The notes under the pieces are model-generated. The model was not told where the DNA came from. It did no database searches and worked only from the letters and a program-made list of their open reading frames with translations. A stretch of DNA of 64,000 nt from Thalassococcus_A lentus. GTDB lineage: Bacteria; Pseudomonadota; Alphaproteobacteria; Rhodobacterales; Rhodobacteraceae. Made by a program: the position numbers and the translations under genes. Shown piece by piece: positions 34,689 through 43,712 of this stretch (position 1 is its first letter; every line of letters starts with the position of its first letter). The stretch spans positions 124,001 through 188,000 of the forward strand of contig NZ_JAQIOY010000001.1 in the NCBI RefSeq assembly GCF_028023555.1. The letters run 5' to 3'.

Positions 34689-35096
34689 CTATTCCGATAC
34701 TTCGTGGACCTCGATCACGTTGCCGTCGGGATCGTAGAAAAAAATCTGCCGCCACCCAGCAACCGCCGCATTGGCCCAATCGGAATAGGGAACACCCTGT
34801 TCTTCGAGATGCGCTTTGAACGCATCCAAATCATCGGTGCGATACGCGATGTGTCCGCGCTCGACGGGGTTCACGATCTGGCCCGTGCGAAAACCGGCCA
34901 TCACATCCCGTTCCGCCAAATGCATCTGGATCGCGCCGTCACTGACGAAGGCCACGTCACCGGCATAACCTTTTTTCTTTTCGAGAACGGGCAATCCTTC
35001 AGATTCTTCTTTTAGACCCAGCACTTCCCGATAGAATGTGTCCAACCGTTCAACATTCTCGGTTGCCAGATTGATGTGATGAAGTTTCAGTTTCAT
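34689..35096 (-). CDS. VOC-family (glyoxalase/dioxygenase fold) protein
   Basis: 135 residues. Two beta-alpha-beta modules are visible. The first begins KLKLHHINLATENVERLDTF with the metal-position His; the second has GHIAYRTDDLDAFKAHLEEQ, and QIFFYDPDGNVIEVHEVSE ends with the conserved Glu. This is the vicinal-oxygen-chelate fold shared by glyoxalase I, fosfomycin-resistance proteins and dioxygenases. The substrate is not determinable. It is convergent with the SDR gene (stops three bases apart) and divergent from the YqiJ-like gene. Confidence 0.85.
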   Translation of the reverse strand: MKLKLHHINLATENVERLDTFYREVLGLKEESEGLPVLEKKKGYAGDVAFVSDGAIQMHLAERDVMAGFRTGQIVNPVERGHIAYRTDDLDAFKAHLEEQGVPYSDWANAAVAGWRQIFFYDPDGNVIEVHEVSE

Positions 35097-35221
35097 TTTT
35101 TGAACCTTTTCCCCTTTCTGCCAGTGTTTTGCAGAAAATCAACGGGATAGCTATTGTAACGAAGCCGTGAGGCCCTATCTATATTGTATACCATAGCATA
35201 CATAAAAACTTTGGGGGACGG

Positions 35222-35965
35222 ATGTTCGATCTTTTCCTGACGGCACCGTATGTGCCGTTTACTATAGCGCTTGCGCTTTTGTTTGGCCTTTTGGCCCTTG
35301 AACTTTTCTTTGCGCTGCTCGGCGGCACACTGCTGGGCGCTGGCGGCGAAGGATTGGACGGGCCCGAGATCGATGTCGAATTGCCTGATGTTGGCGATCT
35401 GGATCTGGATATTGATTTCGATGCCTTGGACATGGACGTGTCCGATTTCGAAGTCCCGGCCTTTGAAGAAGTTGCAATCGATACGCCGGATGGCATCGGA
35501 GAGACGGGGGGACTTGCCTCGTGGCTCGGGTTCGGGCGCATGCCGGCCCTCATATGGCTTGCCACGATCCTGTTCAGCTTTGGTGCGGCGGGATTGTTTG
35601 TCCAAAGCCTGATGACCAACACACTGGGCTTTGCGCTGCCCGCCCTGGCGGCCGCAGCACCGGCTGGCGCTTTTGCGATCTGGTTCACCCGCGGCTTCGG
35701 TGCGGTTTTTGCGCGGCTACTGCCGAAGACCGAAACCGCCGCCCTGTCCGAGCGCCATCTGGGTCGCCGCCAGGGCGTCGTGACACAAGGCACTGCCGCG
35801 CGCGGTCGTCCGGCCGAGGTCAAGGTTACGGACCGCTATGGCAACACGCATTATCTGCGGGCCGAGCCCCTGCGAGATGATGCTCAGATCCCACAAGGCG
35901 CAGAAGTCATTGTGCTGCGCCACCGACATGACGGCGGCTATCTGCTGGTTCCGCTGACCCACTGA
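35222..35965 (+). CDS. YqiJ-like membrane protein (partner of flotillin)
   Basis: 247 residues. One N-terminal helix (about 10-35) is followed by an unusually acidic stretch (about 45-100, rich in Asp/Glu, e.g. DLDLDIDFDALDMDVSDFE), two further helices (about 110-160), and a C-terminal OB-fold-like domain with GRRQGVVTQGTAARGRPAEV and VTDRYGNTHYLRAE. This organisation matches YqiJ/NfeD-type partners of flotillins. The flotillin gene follows 23 bases later. It would act in membrane-microdomain organisation. Confidence 0.8.
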   Translation: MFDLFLTAPYVPFTIALALLFGLLALELFFALLGGTLLGAGGEGLDGPEIDVELPDVGDLDLDIDFDALDMDVSDFEVPAFEEVAIDTPDGIGETGGLASWLGFGRMPALIWLATILFSFGAAGLFVQSLMTNTLGFALPALAAAAPAGAFAIWFTRGFGAVFARLLPKTETAALSERHLGRRQGVVTQGTAARGRPAEVKVTDRYGNTHYLRAEPLRDDAQIPQGAEVIVLRHRHDGGYLLVPLTH

Positions 35966-35988
35966 ATTTTACGTAAGAAGGAGTAAAC

Positions 35989-37698
35989 ATGGACATATCC
36001 ACATTAATATTCATCGTTGCTGGCGCAATCGCGCTCGTTCTCTTCATTCCATTGGTCATTTCGCGGGTGTACCGCCGTACGACACGCGAAATCAGCTTTG
36101 TTCGAACAGGTGCAGGCGGTCGCAAGGTCATTATGGATGGCGGTGCACTTGTGATTCCACTCTTTCACGAGATCAGTCCGGTCAATATGAAAACCCTGCG
36201 ACTTGAAGTGAAACGCGATGGCGAGGCCGCGCTGATCACACAAGACCGCATGCGTGTGGATGTGGGGGTCGAGTTCTATGTCTCGGTTAATGCGACTGAC
36301 GAAGGGATTTCCCGAGCAGCGCAAACATTGGGCAACCGCACTTTTGATGTCGAACAACTGCGGGAGATGATCGAAGGTAAATTGATCGACGGTCTGCGCG
36401 CCGTGGCTGCGCAACTCACTATGGATCAGCTGCATGAAAACCGTGCCGACTTTGTGCAAGAAGTGCAGAACGCTGTGTCTGAGGACCTGTTGAAGAACGG
36501 CCTGTCGTTGGAATCCGTCTCGCTGACTGCCTTGGACCAAACCCCATTTGAGGCGCTGGACGAAAACAACGCCTTTAACGCCGTGGGTATGCGCAAACTG
36601 GCAGAAGTGATTGCGACCTCACGCAAGGAACGCGCTCAGATTGATGCCGATGCCGAAGTGTCGGTGCGCCGCGCGGCCATGGATGGCGAACGTCAAAAGC
36701 TGGGCATCGAGCAGGACGAGGAACAGGCCCGGATCGAGCAGATTCAGCGCGTAGAAACCATGCGTGCCGCACAGGAAGCCGAGATTGCCGCCCGCCGGGA
36801 AGATTCCATGCGCGAAACCGAGCGTGCCCGTATCGCCCGTGAAGAGGCCATTCGTGCCGCGGAAATCCTGCGAGAAAAGAACATTCGCGAGGCCGAGATC
36901 GCAAAAGAACGCGAGCTCGAAGTTGCCGATCAGGAGCGTCAGATCATCATTCAGCAGAAGTCTGAAGAGGAAAGCCGCGCGCGTGCCTCAGCCGATCTCG
37001 CCCGCGCTGAAGCGACCAAGGCCATGGAATCGGTTGTCACCGCAAAGGAAGTGGCCGAAGCCGAGCGCCTGAAGCAAATCGCACTGATCGAAGCAGCCCG
37101 TGAAGCCGAGCGCGAAGCGACCAAGATCCGTCTCGCTGCACAGGCTGAAAAGGACGCTGCAGAAGACCGGGCAATGGCGCGCCGTGAAGAGGCGCAGGCC
37201 GATGCCGATGCCATCACCATCCGCGCCGAAGCGAAGCGGCAGGACATGCTGGCCGAGGCCGAAGGTACCCGCGCGATCACCGATGCCGAGAATGCACTGA
37301 GCGCTGATCTAATCGGCATGAAGGTCGATCTGGCCCGCCTTGAGGCCCTGCCCAAGGTTCTCGCAGAAGCCGTGAAACCCGCCGAAAAGATCGACTCGAT
37401 CCGTATCCATCAGGTGACCGGCATGGGCGGCGGCAGCTTTGGCGGTGGCGTTAGCGCCGGCGCAGGAACTGGCGACAAGCCCGTGGTCAATCAGGCGCTC
37501 GACTCGATCATGGGCATGGCCGTCCAGATGCCTGCCTTGCGCAAGCTTGGCGACGAACTGGGCCTGTCGATGGACGGCAGTTTGTCCGGCCTCGTCGATG
37601 GTGTCATGGATAGCTCTGAAGAGGAAACCAGTACACCGAAAGCGGTACAGAATGGTGCCGCGGACCCTGCGAAGCCCGAACAGACAGGCAAGCACTGA
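35989..37698 (+). CDS. Flotillin family protein (YqiK-like)
   Basis: 569 residues. An N-terminal membrane helix (about 4-25) is followed by an SPFH/band-7 domain (about 30-230, with SFVRTGAGGRKVIMDGG and DVGVEFYVSV). Next comes a long Ala/Glu/Arg-rich coiled coil (about 230-450, repeated EAER/REEA patterns), then a Gly-rich segment (GMGGGSFGGGVSAGAG) and a C-terminal helix. Flotillins oligomerise in ordered membrane domains. It is co-transcribed with the YqiJ-like gene. Length is typical. Confidence 0.9.
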   Translation: MDISTLIFIVAGAIALVLFIPLVISRVYRRTTREISFVRTGAGGRKVIMDGGALVIPLFHEISPVNMKTLRLEVKRDGEAALITQDRMRVDVGVEFYVSVNATDEGISRAAQTLGNRTFDVEQLREMIEGKLIDGLRAVAAQLTMDQLHENRADFVQEVQNAVSEDLLKNGLSLESVSLTALDQTPFEALDENNAFNAVGMRKLAEVIATSRKERAQIDADAEVSVRRAAMDGERQKLGIEQDEEQARIEQIQRVETMRAAQEAEIAARREDSMRETERARIAREEAIRAAEILREKNIREAEIAKERELEVADQERQIIIQQKSEEESRARASADLARAEATKAMESVVTAKEVAEAERLKQIALIEAAREAEREATKIRLAAQAEKDAAEDRAMARREEAQADADAITIRAEAKRQDMLAEAEGTRAITDAENALSADLIGMKVDLARLEALPKVLAEAVKPAEKIDSIRIHQVTGMGGGSFGGGVSAGAGTGDKPVVNQALDSIMGMAVQMPALRKLGDELGLSMDGSLSGLVDGVMDSSEEETSTPKAVQNGAADPAKPEQTGKH

Positions 37699-37705
37699 AC
37701 CGTTT

Positions 37706-37745
37706 CGGGGGGCCTGCCCCCCGATCCCCCCGGGATATTTATGGC
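37706..37745 (+). repeat. GC-rich palindromic element (possible dispersed repeat)
   Basis: C-GGGGGG (37707-37712), loop CCTG, CCCCCC (37717-37722), then CCCCCCGGG and GATATTTATGGC. Similar G-tract/C-tract elements ending in GGATATTT are known to me as frequent intergenic elements in Rhodobacteraceae genomes. Only this copy is visible here, so the repeat status needs genome-wide comparison. It sits just after the flotillin stop and may help end that transcript. Confidence 0.45.
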
Positions 37746-37752
37746 ACAAAGA

Positions 37753-37787
37753 AACAGCGGGCTGCGAAACCAGCGCCGCTGTTTTTC
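37753..37787. terminator. Bidirectional terminator between the flotillin gene and pncB
   Basis: AACAGCGG (37753-37760) pairs with CCGCTGTT (37776-37783), extended inward by GCTG/CAGC, and is followed by TTTTTCTT. Read leftward it ends in TTTCTTTG, so it can also terminate pncB. Confidence 0.75.
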
Positions 37788-39080
37788 TTATACAATCACG
37801 TCCTGAGCAGCCTGTTCGCCAACACCGAAAACGCGTTTGTAGCGTTCAATCTGATCCTTGGGACCCATGGCCTTGTTCGGATTGTCGGATAGTTTGACCG
37901 TGGGAGCACCATTGGCGCTGACCGCCTTGCAAACAAGGCTGAACGGCGCGAGGCGGTCGTCGGCTGTCAGACCTCGGAAATCGTTGGTCAGAAGTGTGCC
38001 CCAGCCAAAGGACACGCGGACACGGCCCTTGAACTGCTCATAAAGCTCGATGATCTTGGCTTCATCCAGACCATCAGAAAAAATCACCAGTTTCTGACGC
38101 GGGTCTTCTCCGCGGTTTTTCCACCAGTTAATCGCCACTTCGGCACCGGTTGCCGGATCACCTGAATCGATGCGAATGCCGGTCCAACCGGCAAGCCAGT
38201 CCGGAGCGTTTTTCAGGAACCCTTCGGTCCCATAGGTATCCGGAAGGATGATGCGCAGATTGCCTTCGTGCTCTTCGTGCCAATCAGCCAGAACATCATA
38301 AGGCGCGCGAGCCAGCGATTCATCATCCCGAGCAAGCGCGGCATAGACCATCGGCAATTCATGGGCGTTGGTTCCAATCGCCTCAAGATCGCGGTTTTTC
38401 GCAATCAGGCAGTTGGACGTTCCCACGAAACTGTCGCCGAGGCCTTCCAGCATTGCCTGCACACACCAATCCTGCCACAGAAAGCTGTGGCGGCGGCGGG
38501 TGCCGAAATCAGCGATGCGCAACTGCGGTTGCTGGCGAAGGTGTTCGACCTTTTCCCAAAGCTTGGTCATGGCGCGGGCATAGAGGACCTGCAATTCGAA
38601 CCGGCCCATGTCGTTCAACACGGCCCGACCGCGCAGTTCCATCAAAACCGCAAGAGCAGGGATCTCCCAAAGCATGACTTCGGGCCAACTGCCCTCAAAG
38701 GTCAGTTCATACTGATCCCCGACCCGTTCCAGATGATAGGCCGGAAGGCGCATCGACTCGAACCATTCCATGAACTCCGGCGTGAACATCTGGCGCTTGC
38801 CATAAAACGTGTTCCCGCGGAGCCATGTGCTTTCACCCCGCGTCAGCGAAAGTGACCGAATATGGTCGAGTTGTTCGCGCAATTCGCCTTCGTCGATCAG
38901 CCGGGCCAGCGGAACCTGTTGCGATCGGTTGATCAGGCTGAAAGTCACCTGTGTGTCGCGTTTGTTGCGAAACACCGACTGGCACATCAGCAGTTTGTAG
39001 AAATCTGTGTCAATCAGGGACCGGACGATCGGATCGATCTTCCACTTGTGGTTCCAGACACGGGTTGCGATATCGACCAT
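37788..39080 (-). CDS. pncB: Nicotinate phosphoribosyltransferase
   Basis: 430 residues. It converts nicotinate, PRPP and ATP into nicotinate mononucleotide in the NAD salvage pathway. Family motifs are DTDFYKLLMCQSVFRNKRDT near the N-terminus, the phosphorylated-His-type region DFGTRRRHSFLWQ, and the PRPP/product-binding TGIRIDSGDPATGAEVAINW and FSDGLDEAKII. The start at 39080 (MVDIATRVWNHKW) has GGAGGC upstream; a longer frame lacks homology. It lies 60 bases downstream of pncA on the same strand. Confidence 0.94.
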   Translation of the reverse strand: MVDIATRVWNHKWKIDPIVRSLIDTDFYKLLMCQSVFRNKRDTQVTFSLINRSQQVPLARLIDEGELREQLDHIRSLSLTRGESTWLRGNTFYGKRQMFTPEFMEWFESMRLPAYHLERVGDQYELTFEGSWPEVMLWEIPALAVLMELRGRAVLNDMGRFELQVLYARAMTKLWEKVEHLRQQPQLRIADFGTRRRHSFLWQDWCVQAMLEGLGDSFVGTSNCLIAKNRDLEAIGTNAHELPMVYAALARDDESLARAPYDVLADWHEEHEGNLRIILPDTYGTEGFLKNAPDWLAGWTGIRIDSGDPATGAEVAINWWKNRGEDPRQKLVIFSDGLDEAKIIELYEQFKGRVRVSFGWGTLLTNDFRGLTADDRLAPFSLVCKAVSANGAPTVKLSDNPNKAMGPKDQIERYKRVFGVGEQAAQDVIV

Positions 39081-39140
39081 GTCGGCCTCCAATTGGATCG
39101 TTGCGCCGTTTAAATCCGCCGCAGCGAACCATTGCAAGTA

Positions 39141-39734
39141 TCAGACAAGCTTTACACCCGTCGCGCGCATGCCATCCTGTGCCGCCGCCAGCGATCCATC
39201 CATGTCGATGGCCCGGCACAGATCCTGACGAACCGTCACATCAAAGCCAAGCCGCGCCGCGTCTACAGCCGAGAAATTCACGCAAAAGTCAGTGGCGAGG
39301 CCAACCATAACCAACTCGTCGATCCCGCGGGCTCGCAGGTACCCTTCGAGCCCAGTGGGCGTGGTCTGATCGTTTTCGAAGAACGCTGAATAGCTGTCGA
39401 TCTGGGGCCGGAAGCCTTTTCTGATAATCAAATCGGCCCGGTCGGCATCGAGACCGGCATGGAACGCCGCGCCCGAGCTTCCCTGCACACAGTGATCCGG
39501 CCAGAGCACTTGCGCGCCATAAGGCATTTCGATCATTTCGAAGGCCGCCTTGCCATCATGCTGACTTGCGAAAGACGAGTGGCCTGCAGGGTGCCAGTCC
39601 TGTGTCAAAACCACCGAGTCAAACTCAGACATCAATGCATTAATCGGTGAGACGATCTGATCCCCGCCTTCAACCGCCAAGGCGCCACCGGGGCAAAAAT
39701 CGTTCTGGACATCTATAACGATCAGGGCTCGCAT
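39141..39734 (-). CDS. pncA: Nicotinamidase
   Basis: 197 residues. It hydrolyses nicotinamide to nicotinate and ammonia. The catalytic triad D8 (VIDVQNDF), K106 (IIRKGF) and C151 (ATDFCV) is complete. Metal-binding residues D46, H48 and H52 appear in QDWHPAGH, and a C-V-Q-G segment is present. It forms an operon with pncB, completing the nicotinamide-to-NaMN branch. ATG 39734 was selected because the 28 codons upstream do not resemble the family. Confidence 0.94.
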   Translation of the reverse strand: MRALIVIDVQNDFCPGGALAVEGGDQIVSPINALMSEFDSVVLTQDWHPAGHSSFASQHDGKAAFEMIEMPYGAQVLWPDHCVQGSSGAAFHAGLDADRADLIIRKGFRPQIDSYSAFFENDQTTPTGLEGYLRARGIDELVMVGLATDFCVNFSAVDAARLGFDVTVRQDLCRAIDMDGSLAAAQDGMRATGVKLV

Positions 39735-39844
39735 TTGCGCCTCCTTTTGGTTGCGCAATGGGTAGGCCCGAGTGATGACAGCGTCAAGGGTTGCGGCATT
39801 GCTCCCCCTTGCGGACAAGACCGGAATCCGCCTATTTCCCCGCC

Positions 39845-40768
39845 ATGTTTACTGTCTGCGCGCTATACCACTTTACCCGTTTTGATGATCCGGCGGCTCT
39901 TCAGGGCCCTTTGCTGGAGCTCTGCCGCGCGCAGAAAATCACAGGCACGTTGCTTTTGGCCCATGAGGGAATCAACGGCACGATTGCCGGCCCGAGTTCC
40001 GGCATAGATGCCGTTCTGGCGCATATCCGCAGCCTGCCGGGCTGCGAAACGCTGGAGTGGAAGCTTTCCTCCGCGAAAGAGCGTCCTTTCATCCGCATGA
40101 AAGTACGGCTGAAGCGTGAAATCGTGACCATGGGGCAGCCCGATGTCGACCCCAAGGCACGTGTTGGACACTATGTTGATCCGGCCGACTGGAACGCATT
40201 GATCCGTAGCCCGGATGTCGCTGTTATTGACACCCGCAACGACTATGAAGTGGCGATTGGCACATTCGAGGGCGCCGTAGATCCAAAGACCGAAAGCTTC
40301 CGGGATTTTCCGGCTTGGTGGGACGAAAACAAACATCGGTTTCACAACAAGCGGATCGCCATGTTTTGCACGGGCGGAATTCGGTGTGAGAAGAGCACCA
40401 ATTTCCTGCTTGGGCAGGGCGTCGAAGATGTGCTGCATCTAAAAGGCGGCATTCTGAAGTACCTCGAAGAGGTGCCAGAAGAGGACAGCACCTGGCAAGG
40501 CAGCTGTTTTGTGTTCGACGGGCGAGTTTCTGTGGAACACGGGCTACGCGAAGGCCCCCACGAATTGTGTCATGCCTGTCGTCGTCCCATTCTGCCCGAC
40601 GACCGGAGTCGCCCTGAATTTGAACAGGGCGTATCGTGTCATCAATGTATCGATGAAACTGCCGAAGCTGACAAAATGCGGTTCCGCGAGCGGCAAAAAC
40701 AGATTGCCCTGGCCAAGGCACGCGGCACTCAACACATCCGCGTGGATGTTGAGGACGAAGCAAGCTGA
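39845..40768 (+). CDS. trhO: tRNA uridine(34) hydroxylase TrhO (rhodanese family)
   Basis: 307 residues. It makes 5-hydroxyuridine at wobble position 34 of certain tRNAs using oxygen. An N-terminal domain (FTVCALYHFTRFDD...THEGINGT-like region with AHEGINGTIAGPSSGID) is followed by a rhodanese domain (about 120-220) with catalytic C175 in FCTGGIRCEKSTNFL. The C-terminal cysteine-rich segment has CHACRRPILPDD and GVSCHQC. The YceA-type architecture is clear. It is divergent from pncA. Confidence 0.93.
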   Translation: MFTVCALYHFTRFDDPAALQGPLLELCRAQKITGTLLLAHEGINGTIAGPSSGIDAVLAHIRSLPGCETLEWKLSSAKERPFIRMKVRLKREIVTMGQPDVDPKARVGHYVDPADWNALIRSPDVAVIDTRNDYEVAIGTFEGAVDPKTESFRDFPAWWDENKHRFHNKRIAMFCTGGIRCEKSTNFLLGQGVEDVLHLKGGILKYLEEVPEEDSTWQGSCFVFDGRVSVEHGLREGPHELCHACRRPILPDDRSRPEFEQGVSCHQCIDETAEADKMRFRERQKQIALAKARGTQHIRVDVEDEAS

Positions 40769-40777
40769 TCCCACTGT

Positions 40778-42001
40778 TCAGGCCGCGACGGGTGTTCCCT
40801 TGGGACCCGCACTGCGCACAAGAACCACGATCATGATTGCGATGTTCAACCCATTCCAGACAATCCCGTTGATGAAAGCCCACTGGTAGCTTCCGGTCCA
40901 GTCGTAGATGGCGCCGGACAACCAACCGCCCAGGGCCATTCCCAAGATCGTCATCATCAAGACAAATCCGACGCGGGCGCCCGCCTCTTTTGCAGGCAGA
41001 TACTCCCGGACGATCAAGGCATAGCTTGGTACAATACCGCCCTGGCTGAGACCAAACACCAAACTGACCACGTAAAGGCTGACAAGCTCGCCCGCGGGTA
41101 GGTACAGAAACAGGGCCACGGCCTGCAGGGTTGATCCGATCAAGACGGTTCGTACGCCGCCCAACCAATCCGCCAAATAGCCGGACAACACCCGTGATAC
41201 GACACCGCCCAGCAACATGAGCGACAGCATCTCGGCCCCCACGGCTGACCCGAATCCCATATCCACACAAAGCGCCACAATGTGCACCTGTGGCATCGAC
41301 ATAGCCACACAACAACAGACGCCTGCCAAGCCCAGCAGAAGCTGGAGTTGCCTTGGTGTGAAACCGGTTTTTCGGGCCCGCGCTGTTGAAACTGCATCAG
41401 ATTGCTCTTGTGCGTCAGCAGGCACTTGTTTGCGCAGCAAGGCAGCGGACGGAAGAAGAACAACCACGGTCAGGATTGCCAACGTTCCATAGACCCACCG
41501 CCAACCGGCATCAGCGGCCAACGCACTAAGCAAGATCGGCCAAATTGCGCCGGACAGATAGTTTCCCGATGCGGCAATCGCCACCGCGATCCCACGCCTG
41601 AGCCGAAACCATTGCGAAATATCCGCTATCAAAGGCCCAAAGCAGGAGGCCGAACCAAACCCAATCACGAACTGGATCAGGCTGAGAAGGAGGATCGAGG
41701 GTGCCAAGGCCGCTACGGAATACCCGACAGCGACCACCAGTGCTGCGACTGCCAGGGAAACAGCCATGCCCCATCTATCCACGGCGCGGCCAATGAACAG
41801 GTTGCCCAAGGCGAATCCCACCATCGTCAGAGCGTAGGGCAAAGACGCCTGCGCCCGCGTGGCATCAAACTCTTGCTGGACCTCTGGCATCACCACCGTG
41901 ATCACCCAAAGGCCCACATTCCCGACGATGGCCACGCCAAGTGTCAGCGCAAGCCGCATCCAGGAATACCGCGTATCAAAGGGGGAATCAGGCGCGTCCA
42001 T
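40778..42001 (-). CDS. MFS transporter, oxalate/formate antiporter-like
   Basis: 407 residues with about 12 membrane helices in two halves. The loop 2-3 motif is near GNLFIGRAVDRWGMAVSLAV (G-x-x-x-D-R-x-G), and GYLADWLGGVRTVLIGS is the equivalent motif in the second half. The pattern FGSASCFGPLIADISQWFRLRRG is typical of the oxalate/formate (OFA) and monocarboxylate-like branch. The substrate is not determinable from sequence. It is convergent with trhO. The fliP gene lies about 100 bases further along the same strand with no obvious link. Confidence 0.85.
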   Translation of the reverse strand: MDAPDSPFDTRYSWMRLALTLGVAIVGNVGLWVITVVMPEVQQEFDATRAQASLPYALTMVGFALGNLFIGRAVDRWGMAVSLAVAALVVAVGYSVAALAPSILLLSLIQFVIGFGSASCFGPLIADISQWFRLRRGIAVAIAASGNYLSGAIWPILLSALAADAGWRWVYGTLAILTVVVLLPSAALLRKQVPADAQEQSDAVSTARARKTGFTPRQLQLLLGLAGVCCCVAMSMPQVHIVALCVDMGFGSAVGAEMLSLMLLGGVVSRVLSGYLADWLGGVRTVLIGSTLQAVALFLYLPAGELVSLYVVSLVFGLSQGGIVPSYALIVREYLPAKEAGARVGFVLMMTILGMALGGWLSGAIYDWTGSYQWAFINGIVWNGLNIAIMIVVLVRSAGPKGTPVAA

Positions 42002-42100
42002 GACTGCAGGTTAGGGCCGGACCAATCCGTTAGATAGCGGCAAATCACCCATGAAAGGATGCGCCACAAATCAGCCCGGCTAATCGCCGGTTGGCTGTGG

Positions 42101-42823
42101 TCAGAAGTACCCCCGAACAAGGCTGCCCGCCAACAGCGACCACCCGTCAGCAACAACGAAGAATGCCAGTTTGAATGGCAATGACACGATGGCGGGCGGG
42201 ACCATCATCATGCCCATGGACATGAGAACAGCAGCAACGACCAGATCGATAATCAAAAAGGGCAGGAAAATCAGAAACCCAACCTGAAAAGCGCGGGCAA
42301 TCTCAGAGAGCATGAAGCTTGGGACGAGAACAGAGAGCGGGGATTGTTCGGACAGGCTGGATCCGGCCGAATCCGGCCTCAGATCGGCCATGGCTGCAAA
42401 GGTCTGAGGGTCAACCCGGGCTGCCATAAAGATTCGGAACGGGCCGAGCGCATTGGCAAACGCCTGTTCTATGTCGAGGTTTTCCTCGAGTAGGGGCTGA
42501 ATACCCACATCCCAAGCCTCTGAGAAAACCGGCTCCATGACGAAATAGGTTAGAAACAGCGCAAGGCTGACGAGCAGCATGTTTGGTGGGGATTGTTGCA
42601 GGCCTATGGCCTGCCGCAAAATTGCAAGAACCGTCACGATGAACGGAAAACAGGTGATCATGATTGCCAGCCCCGGTGCCAGACTGAGCAGCGTGATCAA
42701 CGCGATAAGTTGCAGGCTGGTTGCCGTCACCGATCCACCATCACCCAGGTCGAGCGAGAGCGATTGAGCCTCGGCCGCCACTGGATGGAATAGAAAGGCT
42801 GCAACGATAAACCAGACGCGCAT
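42101..42823 (-). CDS. fliP: Flagellar type III export protein FliP
   Basis: 240 residues. A signal peptide-like N-terminus (MRVWFIVAAFLFHPVAAEAQ) is followed by membrane helices and the FliP signature blocks PFIVTVLAILRQAIGLQQSP and VLVPSFMLSEIARAFQVGFL, with the IDLVVAAVLMSMGMMMVPP end. It is a core component of the flagellar export gate. It starts three bases after fliN. Size and motif order match FliP. Confidence 0.95.
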   Translation of the reverse strand: MRVWFIVAAFLFHPVAAEAQSLSLDLGDGGSVTATSLQLIALITLLSLAPGLAIMITCFPFIVTVLAILRQAIGLQQSPPNMLLVSLALFLTYFVMEPVFSEAWDVGIQPLLEENLDIEQAFANALGPFRIFMAARVDPQTFAAMADLRPDSAGSSLSEQSPLSVLVPSFMLSEIARAFQVGFLIFLPFLIIDLVVAAVLMSMGMMMVPPAIVSLPFKLAFFVVADGWSLLAGSLVRGYF

Positions 42824-42826
42824 GGG

Positions 42827-43111
42827 TCAGGTCGACGCTTTCATGTCGGACACCTCGGTCAAACGTACAGCAAGCTGCGTCTGTCCATCAGCCTCGATGA
42901 TTTCCAAAACGCCGATGCCGATCTTTTGGTCGCCGACAAACAATTCGACCGGGTCTTCAAGCCGCTTGTCGAGCTTGAGTACGCTGCCCTCTGACAGCTT
43001 TAAAAGATCGCGGACCAGTGGGCGGGCACGCCCGACCGCCACGGTGATTTCGATTGGCACGCTGGTAAAGGGTCTGTCCGCTTCTGCAACGGGTGCTGTA
43101 TCACTATCCAT
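42827..43111 (-). CDS. fliN: Flagellar motor switch protein FliN
   Basis: 94 residues. The SpoA/C-ring domain is visible from FTSVPIEITVAVGRARPLVR through LLKLSEGSVLKLDKRLEDPV to VLEIIEADGQTQLAVRLTEV. The start at 43111 (MDSDTAPVAEADRP) gives a standard short FliN; the longer frame upstream re-reads fliH. It overlaps the fliH end by eight bases and is followed by fliP. Confidence 0.9.
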   Translation of the reverse strand: MDSDTAPVAEADRPFTSVPIEITVAVGRARPLVRDLLKLSEGSVLKLDKRLEDPVELFVGDQKIGIGVLEIIEADGQTQLAVRLTEVSDMKAST

Positions 43112-43712
43112 TGGCAACTTTTCTCCGGTTGTCGTGCGTAAAGGCGGACACCGCTTCGGCCACCGAATGCAGCAGGGCATTCAGGTCGAGCTGTCGCTCG
43201 GTTTCGCCAAATCGGATGTCCGCCTGTTCTTCGGCCAGCGTGTCATCCTCGACCAGCCTGATGGGAAAACCATAGGATTCGTCCAACAAAGGCCGGACTG
43301 CCTCGCGGTTTTGCGGCGCAACCGCGACAATGACTTCGAGGTTGCCGATTTGCTTGGCCATGGATTGTAGCTGATCCGAAATGTGCTGTGCAAAGGTTTG
43401 TTGCGCCAATTTGGGCAGCACCGCTTTGACGATTTCATCCAGCAAAGGCGCCATTGCATTCATGACGTGCCCGTAGGCTTCGTGGTAGGTAAAGGACAGA
43501 TCCTGCAGGTGTTGACCAAATCCGCTGGAAATACGGGTGCGGTCATCAGACTGCGCCTTGACCGCATCATCCCAACCTGCGCGATAACCTTCTTCGAATG
43601 CACTCAGCCGCAGGCTTTCCAACTTGGCGTTCGTGGTCACTGCGGAGCCAACGGCCGGTGCCACATCTGCAATTTGCTCAAAATTCTCCAAATAGTTGGC
43701 GAGATCGGTCAA
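43104..43712 (-). CDS. fliH: FliH-like flagellar assembly protein
   Basis: 202 residues. An N-terminal region with an AFEEGYRAGWDDAVKA segment (a G-x3-G-containing helix) is followed by a long helix and a C-terminal domain (VAPQNREAVRPLLDE...AIRFGETERQLDLN-type region with IRFGETERQLDLNALL). FliH regulates the export ATPase FliI. Its position between fliF and fliN and the Gly-containing helix support the call. The sequence is divergent, so this is position-assisted. The start overlaps the fliF stop by four bases. Confidence 0.7.
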   Translation of the reverse strand: MTDLANYLENFEQIADVAPAVGSAVTTNAKLESLRLSAFEEGYRAGWDDAVKAQSDDRTRISSGFGQHLQDLSFTYHEAYGHVMNAMAPLLDEIVKAVLPKLAQQTFAQHISDQLQSMAKQIGNLEVIVAVAPQNREAVRPLLDESYGFPIRLVEDDTLAEEQADIRFGETERQLDLNALLHSVAEAVSAFTHDNRRKVANG

